Shown in pieces: positions 7,527 through 14,783 of a stretch of DNA of 30,381 nucleotides (the first letter of the stretch is position 1; each line of letters starts with the position of its first letter). The notes below the pieces were generated by a model that ran no database searches, had not been told where the DNA came from, and worked only from the letters and a program-made list of their open reading frames with translations. A program made the position numbers and the translations under genes. Source of the stretch: a virus; the IMG/VR virus record IMGVR_UViG_3300030012_003411, positions 1 through 30,381 of that record. One strand, written 5' to 3'.

Positions 7527-8200
7527 TGAAACATTTGCCTTCTGTTGTATTCATCTCTTACTTCAATCAATTTTTCAATCCAGGCATCACGTGTTTCTTT
7601 GTACATAACTGGATGGAAGTCATCCACGTCCATTACGATACGAGTCTGGTTGATAGGCATACCAGTACGTTCTTCCCACATTACTGCGTAGCCGGCGAGT
7701 TGCATGAAATAACCTGGAATGTTGGCTTTTTTCTTGGGGCGTCTACTGGTTTTCCAGTCGACGATTGTTGGGACGCCGTCCCATTCAACAACAGCATCAC
7801 ATGTTCCTGCGAGTTGTAAGTGATCAGAATATAGCGGCACTTCTTGGGCGTATACTTTTGTGACATGTTTATCTAACAATGGTTTGAGATTTTCAAGGGA
7901 CTGTACTACATGCGGTAAGAAACCTTCACGACAATCTGGATCGTTTTGTAGATACTTTTCGATAAGACTATGTACTGCTGTGCCACGGGTTGCGGCACGT
8001 TGGCCTACCCTATTGGCTTCTTCTTCACCTACACGTTTACGCCACTTTGCAATGGATTCTTCGTTTAGGATCCCAAGTACAGTAGTAACGCTAGGATAAG
8101 CATTGCCATCCAAGGTAACATAACGCCGTCCGTCTGGACTATCTCTTCGATCCAGGTTTTCATAGCCAATATCAATTTTTTCATGGATAAACTCCATCAT
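7523..8200 (-). CDS. PD-(D/E)XK nuclease, RecB/MGME1-like exonuclease
   Basis: 225 aa. The RecB-family nuclease motifs are all present in order. A histidine lies in GTAVHSLIE (H77), E120 in the strand before VPLY, and D135 in AGTCDAVVEW. The IVDWKTS core gives D148 and K150, and Q167-x3-Y171 lies in the following helix. Enzymes of this shape act as phage DNA exonucleases in recombination and repair or degrade host DNA. The short single-domain form resembles mitochondrial MGME1. AGGA precedes the first ATG, and promoter P2 lies immediately upstream, so this gene leads its unit. Confidence 0.8.
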   Translation of the reverse strand: MMEFIHEKIDIGYENLDRRDSPDGRRYVTLDGNAYPSVTTVLGILNEESIAKWRKRVGEEEANRVGQRAATRGTAVHSLIEKYLQNDPDCREGFLPHVVQSLENLKPLLDKHVTKVYAQEVPLYSDHLQLAGTCDAVVEWDGVPTIVDWKTSRRPKKKANIPGYFMQLAGYAVMWEERTGMPINQTRIVMDVDDFHPVMYKETRDAWIEKLIEVRDEYNRRQMFH

Positions 8201-8226
8201 ATAAGTCCTTTTTCAATTGTAGATAT

Positions 8227-8255
8227 ATTATATCACATTTTAGCTGAAATGTAAA
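8227..8255 (-). promoter_or_regulatory. P2: sigma70-type promoter
   Basis: TTTACA (8255-8250), 17 bp, TATAAT (8232-8227) on the minus strand. The early transcribed region (ATATCTACAA) is nearly the same as in P1. It drives the RecB-type nuclease (start 8200) and the 2OG oxygenase. Unlike P1, P4 and P5 it has no TGCAYTTTT box. Confidence 0.85.
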
Positions 8256-8263
8256 CAACTATT

Positions 8264-8647
8264 TTACCAACTTCTTTCTGGTTTTTCATCTTCATAAAAT
8301 TCACTTACATCAAAATCCACATCTGAACCTACACCTACCACGCATGCCTCGTTATCTGTATGCACCTCAACCAGCATCCAGTACGTGTTACTTTGATTGT
8401 AGTAGTATATGAGCGGTAACGAATACATTTGATCTTCGATCCTAGCGTTACCTACCATAGTGAATAAGGGTTCCATTCCTTCATCTTTTGCGCGTTGAAT
8501 AACTTCATGATAAGTAGCGCATTGCACGGGTTTTTGCACCCATTTCGGTTCACCATACGATTTGTTTGGTAATAGTAAAGATAGTAAGATAACAGCAATT
8601 CCAACTAGAAAAGCTGCTAATAATTCTTTATCGAACTTTTTCATCAT
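8264..8647 (-). CDS. membrane-anchored or exported protein, 127 aa
   Basis: 127 aa with an N-terminal positively charged start and a hydrophobic segment at about residues 9-27 (L-A-A-F-L-V-G-I-A-V-I-L-L), then a signal-like S-Y-G-E-P region. The rest is a compact extracytoplasmic domain with two cysteines (P-V-Q-C-A-T-Y and N-E-A-C-V-V-G-V-G), which could form a disulphide, and an acidic tail. It overlaps the PhoH stop by four bases and is the last gene of the P3 unit. It resembles small exported proteins of other marine phages in shape; the function is unknown. Confidence 0.6.
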   Translation of the reverse strand: MMKKFDKELLAAFLVGIAVILLSLLLPNKSYGEPKWVQKPVQCATYHEVIQRAKDEGMEPLFTMVGNARIEDQMYSLPLIYYYNQSNTYWMLVEVHTDNEACVVGVGSDVDFDVSEFYEDEKPERSW

Positions 8648-9330
8648 TTGAGCCCCATCATTTCTTTGGTCATTATGTAGTCTCTAACGATACCAGACCG
8701 TACAATATCGTCCCAACCGAAGCGTACGATTGAAAAGTTATTCATTCGTTCAATAATATTCAAGAATTTAAGAAGACCATCCTTCTCTCCGTCTGCCTTA
8801 AAATCAGACTGAAGGTAGTCACCACAAAAAATTATTCTTGAATTTTCGCCGACTCTAGTCATAATTGAATCCAACTCATGAAAGTTTAGATTCTGCATCT
8901 CATCGACGATAATAATAGACCGGTCATAGGTCTTACCACGAACGAATGATGTAGTTTCAAACTGTACCTGATGACTATTTATAAGCTTGTTATAAGTCTC
9001 AGGTCGGTGGAACAATTCGTCACATATTGACGCGTATGGTGCTTCAAATGCTGCTGTTTTTTCTTCTAACTTTCCAGGTAAGAATCCAACCTCACGAACG
9101 GCAACTACTGATCTTACAACAATAATTTTATCGTATGAAGTCTCTCTTTGTAACATCTCATCAAGAGCCAGATACAAGGCAATAAACGTTTTGCCCGTAC
9201 CAGCAGAACCCATCAGTACTAGGTTTTCACCATCGTCCCATAGTTCAAAAGTTTTTTCTTGATTCTTAGTGATTGGATCAAATTGGTATAGATCCTGAGA
9301 CTTCACCCTCATACTATTGTTTTTTTGCAT
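8644..9330 (-). CDS. phoH: PhoH-like ATPase
   Basis: 228 aa from ATG 9330, which overlaps the previous stop as TGATG. A TTG three bases upstream is less likely. Walker A is GSAGTGKT at about residues 41-48. Walker B is IIVDEMQNL (about 140-148), the GDYLQSD sensor follows at about 170, and an arginine-rich C-terminus closes the fold. These are the markers of the PhoH family, a P-loop ATPase/helicase-like protein very common in marine phages. The phage role is unsettled: phosphate-starvation links are disputed and RNA metabolism is proposed. The length matches the short phage form lacking a PIN domain. Confidence 0.9.
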   Translation of the reverse strand: MQKNNSMRVKSQDLYQFDPITKNQEKTFELWDDGENLVLMGSAGTGKTFIALYLALDEMLQRETSYDKIIVVRSVVAVREVGFLPGKLEEKTAAFEAPYASICDELFHRPETYNKLINSHQVQFETTSFVRGKTYDRSIIIVDEMQNLNFHELDSIMTRVGENSRIIFCGDYLQSDFKADGEKDGLLKFLNIIERMNNFSIVRFGWDDIVRSGIVRDYIMTKEMMGLK

Positions 9331-9563
9331 CAATAATTATCAATCGTGTTTCCTGGATATTTTTTCTTAATCGCTTTTAAATGACTACGAAAGTCCGTAT
9401 CGGTACGGCTCATGGTACTACCATGAATTGTAATAAACGCGTTTGGTTTCATTACTCTTACGACATCAGGTAGTTGATCAAGCACATCTTGCAACTCCTC
9501 GTAGGACATATTGACATCCCACTCTTGTTGAGTCTTAGTGTCTTTGAGGGTGTAAAGCGGCAT
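9330..9563 (-). CDS. FmdB-like small protein (without the zinc-ribbon cysteines)
   Basis: 77 aa starting MPLYTLKDTKTQQEW, the usual opening of phage FmdB-like 'regulatory' peptides, followed by MSYEELQDVLDQLP. The cysteines that make a zinc ribbon in bacterial FmdB are absent, as is common in marine phage versions as far as I recall. GGAGG lies nine bases before the ATG. The gene sits just before phoH with a TGATG junction. The function is unknown. Confidence 0.55.
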   Translation of the reverse strand: MPLYTLKDTKTQQEWDVNMSYEELQDVLDQLPDVVRVMKPNAFITIHGSTMSRTDTDFRSHLKAIKKKYPGNTIDNY

Positions 9564-9708
9564 TGATTTCGTCCTCCAGTTCTATACAACGGATACCGAG
9601 CACGCTAATCGCGGTGCTGATGTGGCCAGTGTCTTGCGGCTGGATTTGAGCTTCTAATTTTCTAATTTCATCTTGTAAAATTTTATAACGATCAAGTGCT
9701 GTGTACAT
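9535..9708 (-). CDS. 57-aa helical small protein
   Basis: A 57-codon frame bridges two recognised genes: ATG at 9708, 17 bases inside the upstream gene, and TAA at 9535, 29 bases inside the FmdB-like gene. The N-terminal 25 residues form a strong heptad helix (Y-K-I-L-Q-D-E-I-R-K-L-E-A-Q-I). The rest reads H-I-S-T-A-I-S-V-L-G-I-R-C-I-E-L. Coiled-coil composition and the lack of any other content in the gap argue that it is real. Confidence 0.5.
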   Translation of the reverse strand: MYTALDRYKILQDEIRKLEAQIQPQDTGHISTAISVLGIRCIELEDEINAALHPQRH

Positions 9709-10258
9709 TATTAAACCACCACGGAGTTGGCCGCTTTGTCCATACCATCTTAAAGCGGTCTTGTTTTGTCATATAGAATCTCCTGTAAGACGCAACAGGA
9801 TCTTCTGGGTCCATGCATTCAGGATTAGCTGTCATCGCTAACTTGAATGGCGTAAAGCTCACCATTGGTATGTTGTGAGGCAGAGCCCATAATGGTGAAC
9901 GTAGTAAAGAGGATGCGTGTGTTTTTCCATACCTATATGTATATTCTTCACAAAGGGCATCAAAATGGCGCCAGTGCCACATGTAGTTCGCGGGTGATTC
10001 CATTGTCCACACGGTACAAGGATGTTTGTAATGTACGGCTTTGTAGAGTATCTGATCCATTTCTGGATCATCGAAAAGACGGTAGTGTTTCACCATACGT
10101 TTACCCGATTTTGATGGTGCAATTTGAACCGTACCGTCTAACATGCGATGAGCCGTTGATAGCATTTGTGCCGATTCAACAATCATCTTGACCACATGCT
10201 TATCGCATTGCATTTGAGCCGCGACAACTGGATCTTTATGTAAGACAAAAATATTCAT
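9692..10258 (-). CDS. conserved phage protein of unknown function, 188 aa
   Basis: 188 aa, starting MNIFVLHKDPVVAAQMQCDK, followed by HVVKMIVESAQMLSTAHRM. It is rich in His, Trp and Tyr (HYKHPCTVWTMESPANYMWH in the middle), then EEYTYRYGKTHAS. This pattern is one I associate with a family widespread in T4-like marine phages and without an assigned activity. The many conserved-looking His/Trp residues suggest a metal- or nucleic-acid-binding enzyme, but nothing more can be said. It is the first gene after promoter P3. Its Shine-Dalgarno (GAGGG) lies in one arm of the dyad described separately. Confidence 0.65.
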   Translation of the reverse strand: MNIFVLHKDPVVAAQMQCDKHVVKMIVESAQMLSTAHRMLDGTVQIAPSKSGKRMVKHYRLFDDPEMDQILYKAVHYKHPCTVWTMESPANYMWHWRHFDALCEEYTYRYGKTHASSLLRSPLWALPHNIPMVSFTPFKLAMTANPECMDPEDPVASYRRFYMTKQDRFKMVWTKRPTPWWFNNVHST

Positions 10259-10267
10259 AATAGAAAA

Positions 10268-10311
10268 CCCTCTGCTTTATGATATGTATAATTATACCAC
10301 AAAACAGAGGG
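10268..10311 (-). promoter_or_regulatory. nested dyad around P3: candidate RNA switch or operator
   Basis: In minus-strand orientation CCCTCTGTTTT (10311-10301) can pair with AAAGCAGAGGG (10278-10268): 11 pairs with one G-U. The loop holds a perfect 12-base palindrome, GTATAATTATAC (10297-10286). The second arm contains the GAGGG ribosome-binding site of the gene at 10258 and is followed by TTTT. The first arm lies between the -35 and -10 of P3. RNA starting at P3 therefore lacks it, whereas read-through RNA contains both arms. Confidence 0.6.
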
Positions 10312-10319
10312 GATGTAAA
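10291..10319 (-). promoter_or_regulatory. P3: sigma70-type promoter
   Basis: TTTACA (10319-10314), 17 bp, TATAAT (10296-10291) on the minus strand, with expected start near 10284. It drives the 188-aa gene and on to phoH. The -10 forms part of a perfect palindrome and the spacer holds one arm of a longer inverted repeat. Confidence 0.85.
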
Positions 10320-10322
10320 CAA

Positions 10323-10472
10323 TTAAATGTGTGCTAGCCTTTCCTCTAAAAACGTTTTCTTCTCAAGAAGTTTAGTAACTCGATCAAGATGACCTCTTTT
10401 AGTAAGTTTGCTAATATATGCTTCTAATAAAACGATGTCATTCTTGAGTCTTTCGAGTTGAATTGCTGGCAT
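10323..10472 (-). CDS. 49-aa helical/coiled-coil small protein
   Basis: ATG at 10472, GGAG about eight bases upstream, TAA at 10323 just before P3. The product is strongly helical with Leu/Ile heptads: L-E-R-L-K-N-D-I-V-L-L-E-A-Y-I, then V-T-K-L-L-E-K-K-T-F-L-E-E-R-L. It fills the 170-base gap between the DUF6433-like gene and P3. No homologue is recognised. Confidence 0.65.
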   Translation of the reverse strand: MPAIQLERLKNDIVLLEAYISKLTKRGHLDRVTKLLEKKTFLEERLAHI

Positions 10473-10495
10473 TTATTGTCTCCGGGTTGGGGACA

Positions 10496-10915
10496 CTAGT
10501 CTTGCAACAATCCAGGAAATGCCTCCTCTATCATTGGTCGACTAAGTCCATGTGGTTTTTTCTTGTTTATCATATTAATGACGACTTTTGCGTCCTCAGG
10601 GTGAATACCCTCTATCAAACCGATGAACATACTTTCGCGTTTTACAGGCGTCAAGCGATTAGACTCGCGAAGGCCTTTCACGAAGTACATAAAATTCTTA
10701 TGTTCGTTAAGTAAATTTGCCGGCACTGATTGTTCTAAAGCTGGTGTGTATGGTGGTTCACCACCTGGAAGGTTCCATTCGATTGTAGTGTCAAACGTAC
10801 CACGTAAGATATCTTTCAAAGCCCAAGATTCATTTTCTTTTAAGAGTGAAATCTTTTTTTCTTTTGTTCTAGCACTTTTAATCTTTTCAAGTACTTCATA
10901 TACGTTCAATCTCAT
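10496..10915 (-). CDS. DUF6433-like phage protein, 139 aa
   Basis: 139 aa with LKDILRGTFDTTIEWNLPGG followed by E-P-P-Y-T-P, then MFIGLIEGIHPEDAKVVINM and a terminal EEAFPGLL. This pattern is shared by a T4-like marine phage family that I recall as DUF6433. It is soluble and helical with no catalytic motif. AAGGA precedes the ATG, and a GATAAATA octamer occupies -13 to -6, partly inside the preceding stop codon. The function is unknown. Confidence 0.65.
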   Translation of the reverse strand: MRLNVYEVLEKIKSARTKEKKISLLKENESWALKDILRGTFDTTIEWNLPGGEPPYTPALEQSVPANLLNEHKNFMYFVKGLRESNRLTPVKRESMFIGLIEGIHPEDAKVVINMINKKKPHGLSRPMIEEAFPGLLQD

Positions 10916-10923
10916 AATATTAT

Positions 10924-11325
10924 TTATCCTTTAATATGTTTAGAATGAATCTTACATCCAATAAATTCGTTATAATAATCTTCTCTCAAAAGAACATCAA
11001 ACTCAAATTGTAATTTTGCTTCATAATAACTCATTTCACCTTTAGTTTTACACAGCCTCAATATTGTTCTTTTGTAGTTATCTTCCCCTCGCTGTTCAAC
11101 GAGTAATTGAAGTTTTTGATTAGATCCATAATATTCTCGCCAGTCAGATTCGACTTTGGTTCGTACCCGTCTAGCTCTTTTGCTATTCTTTGGTAATGTC
11201 TTAGGCCGCCAAAAGTTCTTTTTACCGATATATTTTTTATCTGTATCCAGTTCTGTAATACAGTAGACGAATCCTTGATAGTCTTTGGGAGTTTCGGTAA
11301 ATTCATGTCCATTATAAAACCACAT
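10924..11325 (-). CDS. GIY-YIG-like nuclease, 133 aa
   Basis: Near the N-terminus GFVYCITELDTDKKYIGKK fits the GIY-YIG signature (here F-V-Y ... Y-I-G, followed by K). The middle has W-R-E-Y-Y-G-S-N-Q-K-L, the usual YYGS strand. The glutamate in SYYEAKLQF occupies the metal-binding Glu position, and the terminal D-Y-Y-N-E-F-I resembles the family's final YxN. The domain is free-standing with no DNA-binding module, so it may be a resolvase- or repair-like nuclease, or a worn homing nuclease. There is no Shine-Dalgarno; instead AATATATATCTTT directly precedes the ATG. Confidence 0.6.
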   Translation of the reverse strand: MWFYNGHEFTETPKDYQGFVYCITELDTDKKYIGKKNFWRPKTLPKNSKRARRVRTKVESDWREYYGSNQKLQLLVEQRGEDNYKRTILRLCKTKGEMSYYEAKLQFEFDVLLREDYYNEFIGCKIHSKHIKG

Positions 11326-11338
11326 AAAGATATATATT
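11323..11338 (-). promoter_or_regulatory. AT-rich octamer at -13 to -6 of an SD-less start
   Basis: AATATATATCTTTATG on the minus strand, ending in the start codon of the GIY-YIG-like gene. It is 15/16 identical to the element at 17208-17223 and placed like TATAAATA at 24759-24752. It is a candidate late promoter whose transcript would begin at or near the ATG. Confidence 0.4.
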
Positions 11339-11495
11339 AGTCATCTTCGTCCCAGTCTGTATCTATTACAAACTCCTTCTTTGTGACCATAACATCTTCT
11401 TCTCCGCAAAGTGGGCAGAACGCTGGAATATCTGAACCGGTTGAGACAATCATTTCATCGTCACACCCGAAGCATTCAACCAAGTACTCGTTCAT
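11337..11495 (-). CDS. zinc-ribbon mini-protein, 52 aa
   Basis: 52 codons from ATG 11495 (overlapping the DUF1289 stop) to TAA 11337. It carries two CxxC knuckles, C-F-G-C at residues 8-11 and C-P-L-C at 27-30, the spacing of a rubredoxin-like zinc ribbon. It ends with an acidic tail (D-T-D-W-D-E-D-D). Probably a zinc-binding, DNA- or protein-interacting peptide. It explains the 160-base gap between DUF1289 and the nuclease. Confidence 0.8.
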   Translation of the reverse strand: MNEYLVECFGCDDEMIVSTGSDIPAFCPLCGEEDVMVTKKEFVIDTDWDEDD

Positions 11496-11650
11496 TGCCC
11501 GATCCTTTCCAAGATCTCTAGTTTTCTTTCGTCTGTAGCCCTAAGCCACTCTGTGATCTCTTCTTTCGAACGCTCACAGCCGATACAAAAACCATCAACC
11601 ACGGTACAAACCTGGATGCAGGGTGACGGTACTTCAGAAGTCAATTTCAC
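11492..11650 (-). CDS. DUF1289 family protein
   Basis: A short Cys-containing protein: SPCIQVCTVVDGFCIGCERS followed by K-E-E-I-T-E-W and an E-R-K-L-E-I-L-E-R-I helix. The CxxxC...CxxC pattern plus the E-x-I-x-x-W motif are the signature of DUF1289 proteins, small putative Fe-S or zinc binders common in proteobacteria. The frame has no ATG. TTG 11680, GTG 11650 and TTG 11644 are possible. I give GTG 11650, but TTG 11644 has the better GGAG spacing (nine bases). It follows the RNR gene with a short overlap. Confidence 0.75.
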   Translation of the reverse strand: MKLTSEVPSPCIQVCTVVDGFCIGCERSKEEITEWLRATDERKLEILERIGQ

Positions 11651-13850
11651 AAGCTCCGCCAACACAAGCAGCTGATGCAATAGTATCTACATCAGTATAC
11701 TTTTTAGCAGTTAATCCATCCTTCCAATCAATAGGTTTCAAATTAGTTTGAATCTTATTCCATTTATGTAAGAGATAAGCATCCTTCAAACAATGTTCAG
11801 CAGCCTTGGCATCACCTTTTAGATAGTTGGCTGCAAAGTTATCAAAGCGACGATTCCAATCAGCACGTGCTGAGTTTTCTGAAGATTCAAGTGATATGTC
11901 AATACCGTAACCTTGGGCCGTTGAACAAGCATCCCATAAGTTATTGTACACCTTCAAGGCATCAACAACGAGACCTGAAGCAAAGATAGCAGCATCGCCA
12001 TATTTCTTTGCCATAGTTTTTGAGTCAATCACCGCGGTATTTGGTGCTTGGTTGTAATCTTTATCACCACTCATTGACAAGAACGAGATACCAGCAAAAG
12101 CATTACGATTCTTAAATACGTAGTCTTCTACCTGATCCCAATCATCAACAATAATAGTATTAGAGACATTATGACGTATACCTTTATCAGCGCATAGTTC
12201 TTCATTTGTACCTGCCACTACCCAGTGTTTCTGAGCTAATTTAACTTTCTCTAAATGATTTACACCAAGTAGTTCTTCTTTCATCATTGAACCCTTGTGT
12301 GGAATAATTGGAAACGACACTACGACATCCGTACCTGATGCTGACCATACCGATTCTTCTGCCATGTATGGATTTGATTTAATGATCGCCTGAGTTACCT
12401 CAGACTCTTTGTTCATTTGGACATTTCTGATGTACATCGGCGAGTGTTCAGCATGGATACCAGACGCGGTCTGGAGAAGGACTGAAGCATTGCCGCTAGG
12501 CTTAACACAAGTAGTGCGAGCGGCAGGATTAATACCAATAATAGCTGCGACTTCTCGATTGACTTCTTTGACAATTTTAGCTCCCTTTTCGAGTACTTTT
12601 GGGTTGAATAAAACATCGGGTTGATTCATCCAACCAGTGATTGACACGCCAAGTAAAGCCTCACGATCAAAGATCTTTTTTGATGTTGGTGATAAGAATT
12701 TAAAGTCGGTATATCCAGCTTGCACTGTACCAAGAATAGCACCTGCACGGCATGCCTTATAAAAGTCTTCTTCTGTCTTACACATACCACCATTGATCTC
12801 AGTAAGATTGCATCCCTGCCAACCTGACTTACCATCAATCTGTGGATACATACCGATCTCAACACAAGGATTCGTCGTATGCTCTGGTGACTCAACAAAG
12901 ACGAATCCTGGTTCACCAAACTGCTTTACTGATTGCATTAGTTTAGCGAACTCTTCTTTCTTAGCTTCACCACGAACGATGACGGCTGAGTTATTCGAAC
13001 GACCACGTTGTGGATTATCAATAAACCAGTTACCAGTTTTTGCGTTCATCATGGCTTCATCATCCGGTGAGAACAGACAAATGGTTGCAGAACGACGTAC
13101 ACCACCAGATAATACAGCATCAGCCGCATGCATGGTAATATCGTAAACGTTGATTGGTTGTAGATCTACAGCACCTTTTTGATCCATTACGATTGACTGA
13201 AGCATGTGTTCAATCTTATCGAGTGAACGTCGTAGACCCTCAGGGCCTGGTGCTTTGAATCCACCAGAGATCTTGGCACCCTTTGGTCGAATCTGACTTA
13301 AATCAAAAAACACCCGACGACCCTCAAAGTCCGGATGCTTTCCACCACCAACAAAATACGAAGACATAAGAACATCAAGTGCTGATGACCAACCCTCGAT
13401 AGAATCTTCTACGACGTAGCCCTTGGCTTGTTTATTTCTGTTTTGAATTTGTGGCAACTTTGCGATGTGATGTTTCTGTACTGAGAAACCAGCACCGGCA
13501 CCACACAATAGGATATAAAATACTTCACCAAAAAACTCTGGTCTATCAGCATAAGATGACGTACAGTTATACATACGCATCTGGTGTTTTAATAATTGTT
13601 CACCACCAAACTGCAATGAACGCTGAGCAGCAAGTACGCGTTGTTCTTTATACGCTTGGCGTGCTTCTTCTAAAAATGGCGCAAGGGCGTTACCTTTATC
13701 CTTGTAGTTTTCAGCATGCATGTCAACTACACGATCAACTGCTTCATCCCAAGTTTCATATCTGTTGTCATTATCTTTGTAACGAGAGTATCCCTCGTAA
13801 AACTTGGTTTCTGACAAAAACCTTCTCGTGTCAACATGAGCTGTTGCCAT
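11634..13850 (-). CDS. nrdJ: adenosylcobalamin-dependent (class II) ribonucleotide reductase
   Basis: 738 aa from ATG 13850, with GGAG six bases upstream (an in-frame GTG one codon earlier is unlikely). NCTSS near residue 96 gives the first redox Cys. NPCVEIG (C329, with N327 and E331) gives the thiyl-radical Cys, and the Cys in GWQGCNLTE (about 347) is the second redox Cys. The C-terminal CVGGACEIDF carries the swinging cysteine pair. This set and the length match the monomeric Lactobacillus-type ribonucleoside-triphosphate reductase, which reduces NTPs using B12. Phages carrying it depend on host or environmental cobalamin. It stands alone behind promoter P4, without nrdA/nrdB, and supplies dNTPs for replication. 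Confidence 0.93.
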   Translation of the reverse strand: MATAHVDTRRFLSETKFYEGYSRYKDNDNRYETWDEAVDRVVDMHAENYKDKGNALAPFLEEARQAYKEQRVLAAQRSLQFGGEQLLKHQMRMYNCTSSYADRPEFFGEVFYILLCGAGAGFSVQKHHIAKLPQIQNRNKQAKGYVVEDSIEGWSSALDVLMSSYFVGGGKHPDFEGRRVFFDLSQIRPKGAKISGGFKAPGPEGLRRSLDKIEHMLQSIVMDQKGAVDLQPINVYDITMHAADAVLSGGVRRSATICLFSPDDEAMMNAKTGNWFIDNPQRGRSNNSAVIVRGEAKKEEFAKLMQSVKQFGEPGFVFVESPEHTTNPCVEIGMYPQIDGKSGWQGCNLTEINGGMCKTEEDFYKACRAGAILGTVQAGYTDFKFLSPTSKKIFDREALLGVSITGWMNQPDVLFNPKVLEKGAKIVKEVNREVAAIIGINPAARTTCVKPSGNASVLLQTASGIHAEHSPMYIRNVQMNKESEVTQAIIKSNPYMAEESVWSASGTDVVVSFPIIPHKGSMMKEELLGVNHLEKVKLAQKHWVVAGTNEELCADKGIRHNVSNTIIVDDWDQVEDYVFKNRNAFAGISFLSMSGDKDYNQAPNTAVIDSKTMAKKYGDAAIFASGLVVDALKVYNNLWDACSTAQGYGIDISLESSENSARADWNRRFDNFAANYLKGDAKAAEHCLKDAYLLHKWNKIQTNLKPIDWKDGLTAKKYTDVDTIASAACVGGACEIDF

Positions 13851-13886
13851 CACTATCTCCTATTGCTGATTTTATTTTCTTGAACT

Positions 13887-13915
13887 ATTATATATCATTC
13901 TACGGATTTTGTAAA
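13887..13915 (-). promoter_or_regulatory. P4: sigma70-type promoter
   Basis: TTTACA (13915-13910), 17 bp, TATAAT (13892-13887) on the minus strand, about 37 bases before the RNR start. Immediately upstream is TGCATTTTATGGG (13928-13916), which matches the P5 upstream box at 12 of 13 positions. Confidence 0.85.
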
Positions 13916-13941
13916 CCCATAAAATGCAGGCAAAAGTGTTT

Positions 13942-14151
13942 TTATGAAAAATATTTTTCTAGCATTTCAATACGATCGTCAGCTGCAGCCATTTTATCAA
14001 GCTCTTCTTGAATGGCTTCAACGATGTCGGAATGTTCTCCAATACCTACACTTTGTTCCATATATACCATGACGTTTGTTTTTGCCCTTTCAAGATCGCC
14101 TTCGGCATGCATGCGTGCAGCTTTAATTAACTGATGTTTCATACAACTCAT
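13942..14151 (-). CDS. conserved small phage protein, 69 aa
   Basis: 69 aa, helical. The core Y-M-E-Q-S-V-G-I-G-E-H-S-D-I-V-E-A-I is followed by a second helix (E-E-L-D-K-M-A-A-A-D-D-R-I). The VGIGEHxDxVEAI motif recurs in T4-like marine phages as far as I recall, without function. It overlaps the DUF1353 stop by four bases and is the last gene before P4. Confidence 0.65.
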   Translation of the reverse strand: MSCMKHQLIKAARMHAEGDLERAKTNVMVYMEQSVGIGEHSDIVEAIQEELDKMAAADDRIEMLEKYFS

Positions 14152-14783
14152 TTTTCTTCCTCTAACAATTTACTTGCATTAAATTCATTAAGGCCACTTA
14201 TTTTGCAGTTACGTTTACGATGGCCGTTCCAAGCCATAAACCCACCGATGCGCAAAGCCCAGTATGCAAGGTTATTTAACAAATGAAAACCATTCTGTTC
14301 GATGTTGATGTCTCTAAATATCTCATCGGCTCTTTTTTGAGTGAGAACACCCATAGTTTCTTTTCCATATTTCTGAAGCAGTGTTTCATATTTGTACGCA
14401 TAATCGTGTACTAAACCACCCATCAACAAAACGCCTGTTGGTGATAACCATGTATGTAAAAACTTAGGTATTGACGCACCGTCAAATACAAATCCTGCTG
14501 GTATAAAATATTCAGTTTCTTTGTCACCTATTTTAAAATGCCAATCCTCTGCCACTTCCCAGTGCCTTACTCCGGTCAGCCACATCCATATCGCACCCCA
14601 GAAACCTTTGCCTGCTGTTTCTATTCTAAGTGGTTTTAAGACTGGCATCTCGTCATATTTAAAATGAATAATATCCTCTTCACAATCTACACCCATTCTA
14701 TTTGCGATAAAGCCTATAATAATTAGAATGCCTACAACGGTGAACTGCCACCATGTAACCATCATGTCGATTATGAAGTCCAT
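14148..14783 (-). CDS. DUF1353 protein with N-terminal membrane anchor
   Basis: 211 aa. A membrane segment at about residues 12-28 (W-Q-F-T-V-V-G-I-L-I-I-I-G-F) precedes a DUF1353 domain. The domain is recognisable by F-V-F-D-G-A-S-I-P-K-F and by GLVHDYAYKY, whose His and Asp could bind a metal. The latter half is helical with F-R-D-I-N-I-E-Q-N-G. DUF1353 occurs in many phages, often near lysis genes, without a proven activity. The gene directly follows the spanin pair (TAATG junction), so a role in envelope disruption is possible but unproven. It lacks the usual endolysin signatures. Confidence 0.7.
   Translation of the reverse strand: MDFIIDMMVTWWQFTVVGILIIIGFIANRMGVDCEEDIIHFKYDEMPVLKPLRIETAGKGFWGAIWMWLTGVRHWEVAEDWHFKIGDKETEYFIPAGFVFDGASIPKFLHTWLSPTGVLLMGGLVHDYAYKYETLLQKYGKETMGVLTQKRADEIFRDINIEQNGFHLLNNLAYWALRIGGFMAWNGHRKRNCKISGLNEFNASKLLEEEK

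Noticed and set aside
8976-8983. TATAAATA octamer on the minus strand
   Set aside because: It lies inside the phoH coding region (Leu-Ile-Asn-Ser codons), with no gene start downstream at a useful distance.
9692-10258. Pyrimidine-dimer DNA glycosylase (DenV-like) call for the 188-aa protein
   Set aside because: Some phage annotations use this name, but I see none of the T4 DenV sequence features; left as unknown function.
13918-13946. CATAAAA ... TTTTATG inverted repeat between the 69-aa gene and P4
   Set aside because: Seven weak pairs with a 15-base loop and no T run after it; not convincing as a terminator.
13451-14011. 186-codon open frame on the plus strand
   Set aside because: It lies antisense to the RNR gene and across promoter P4, its translation is Cys/His/Leu-rich noise, and all supported genes are on the minus strand.
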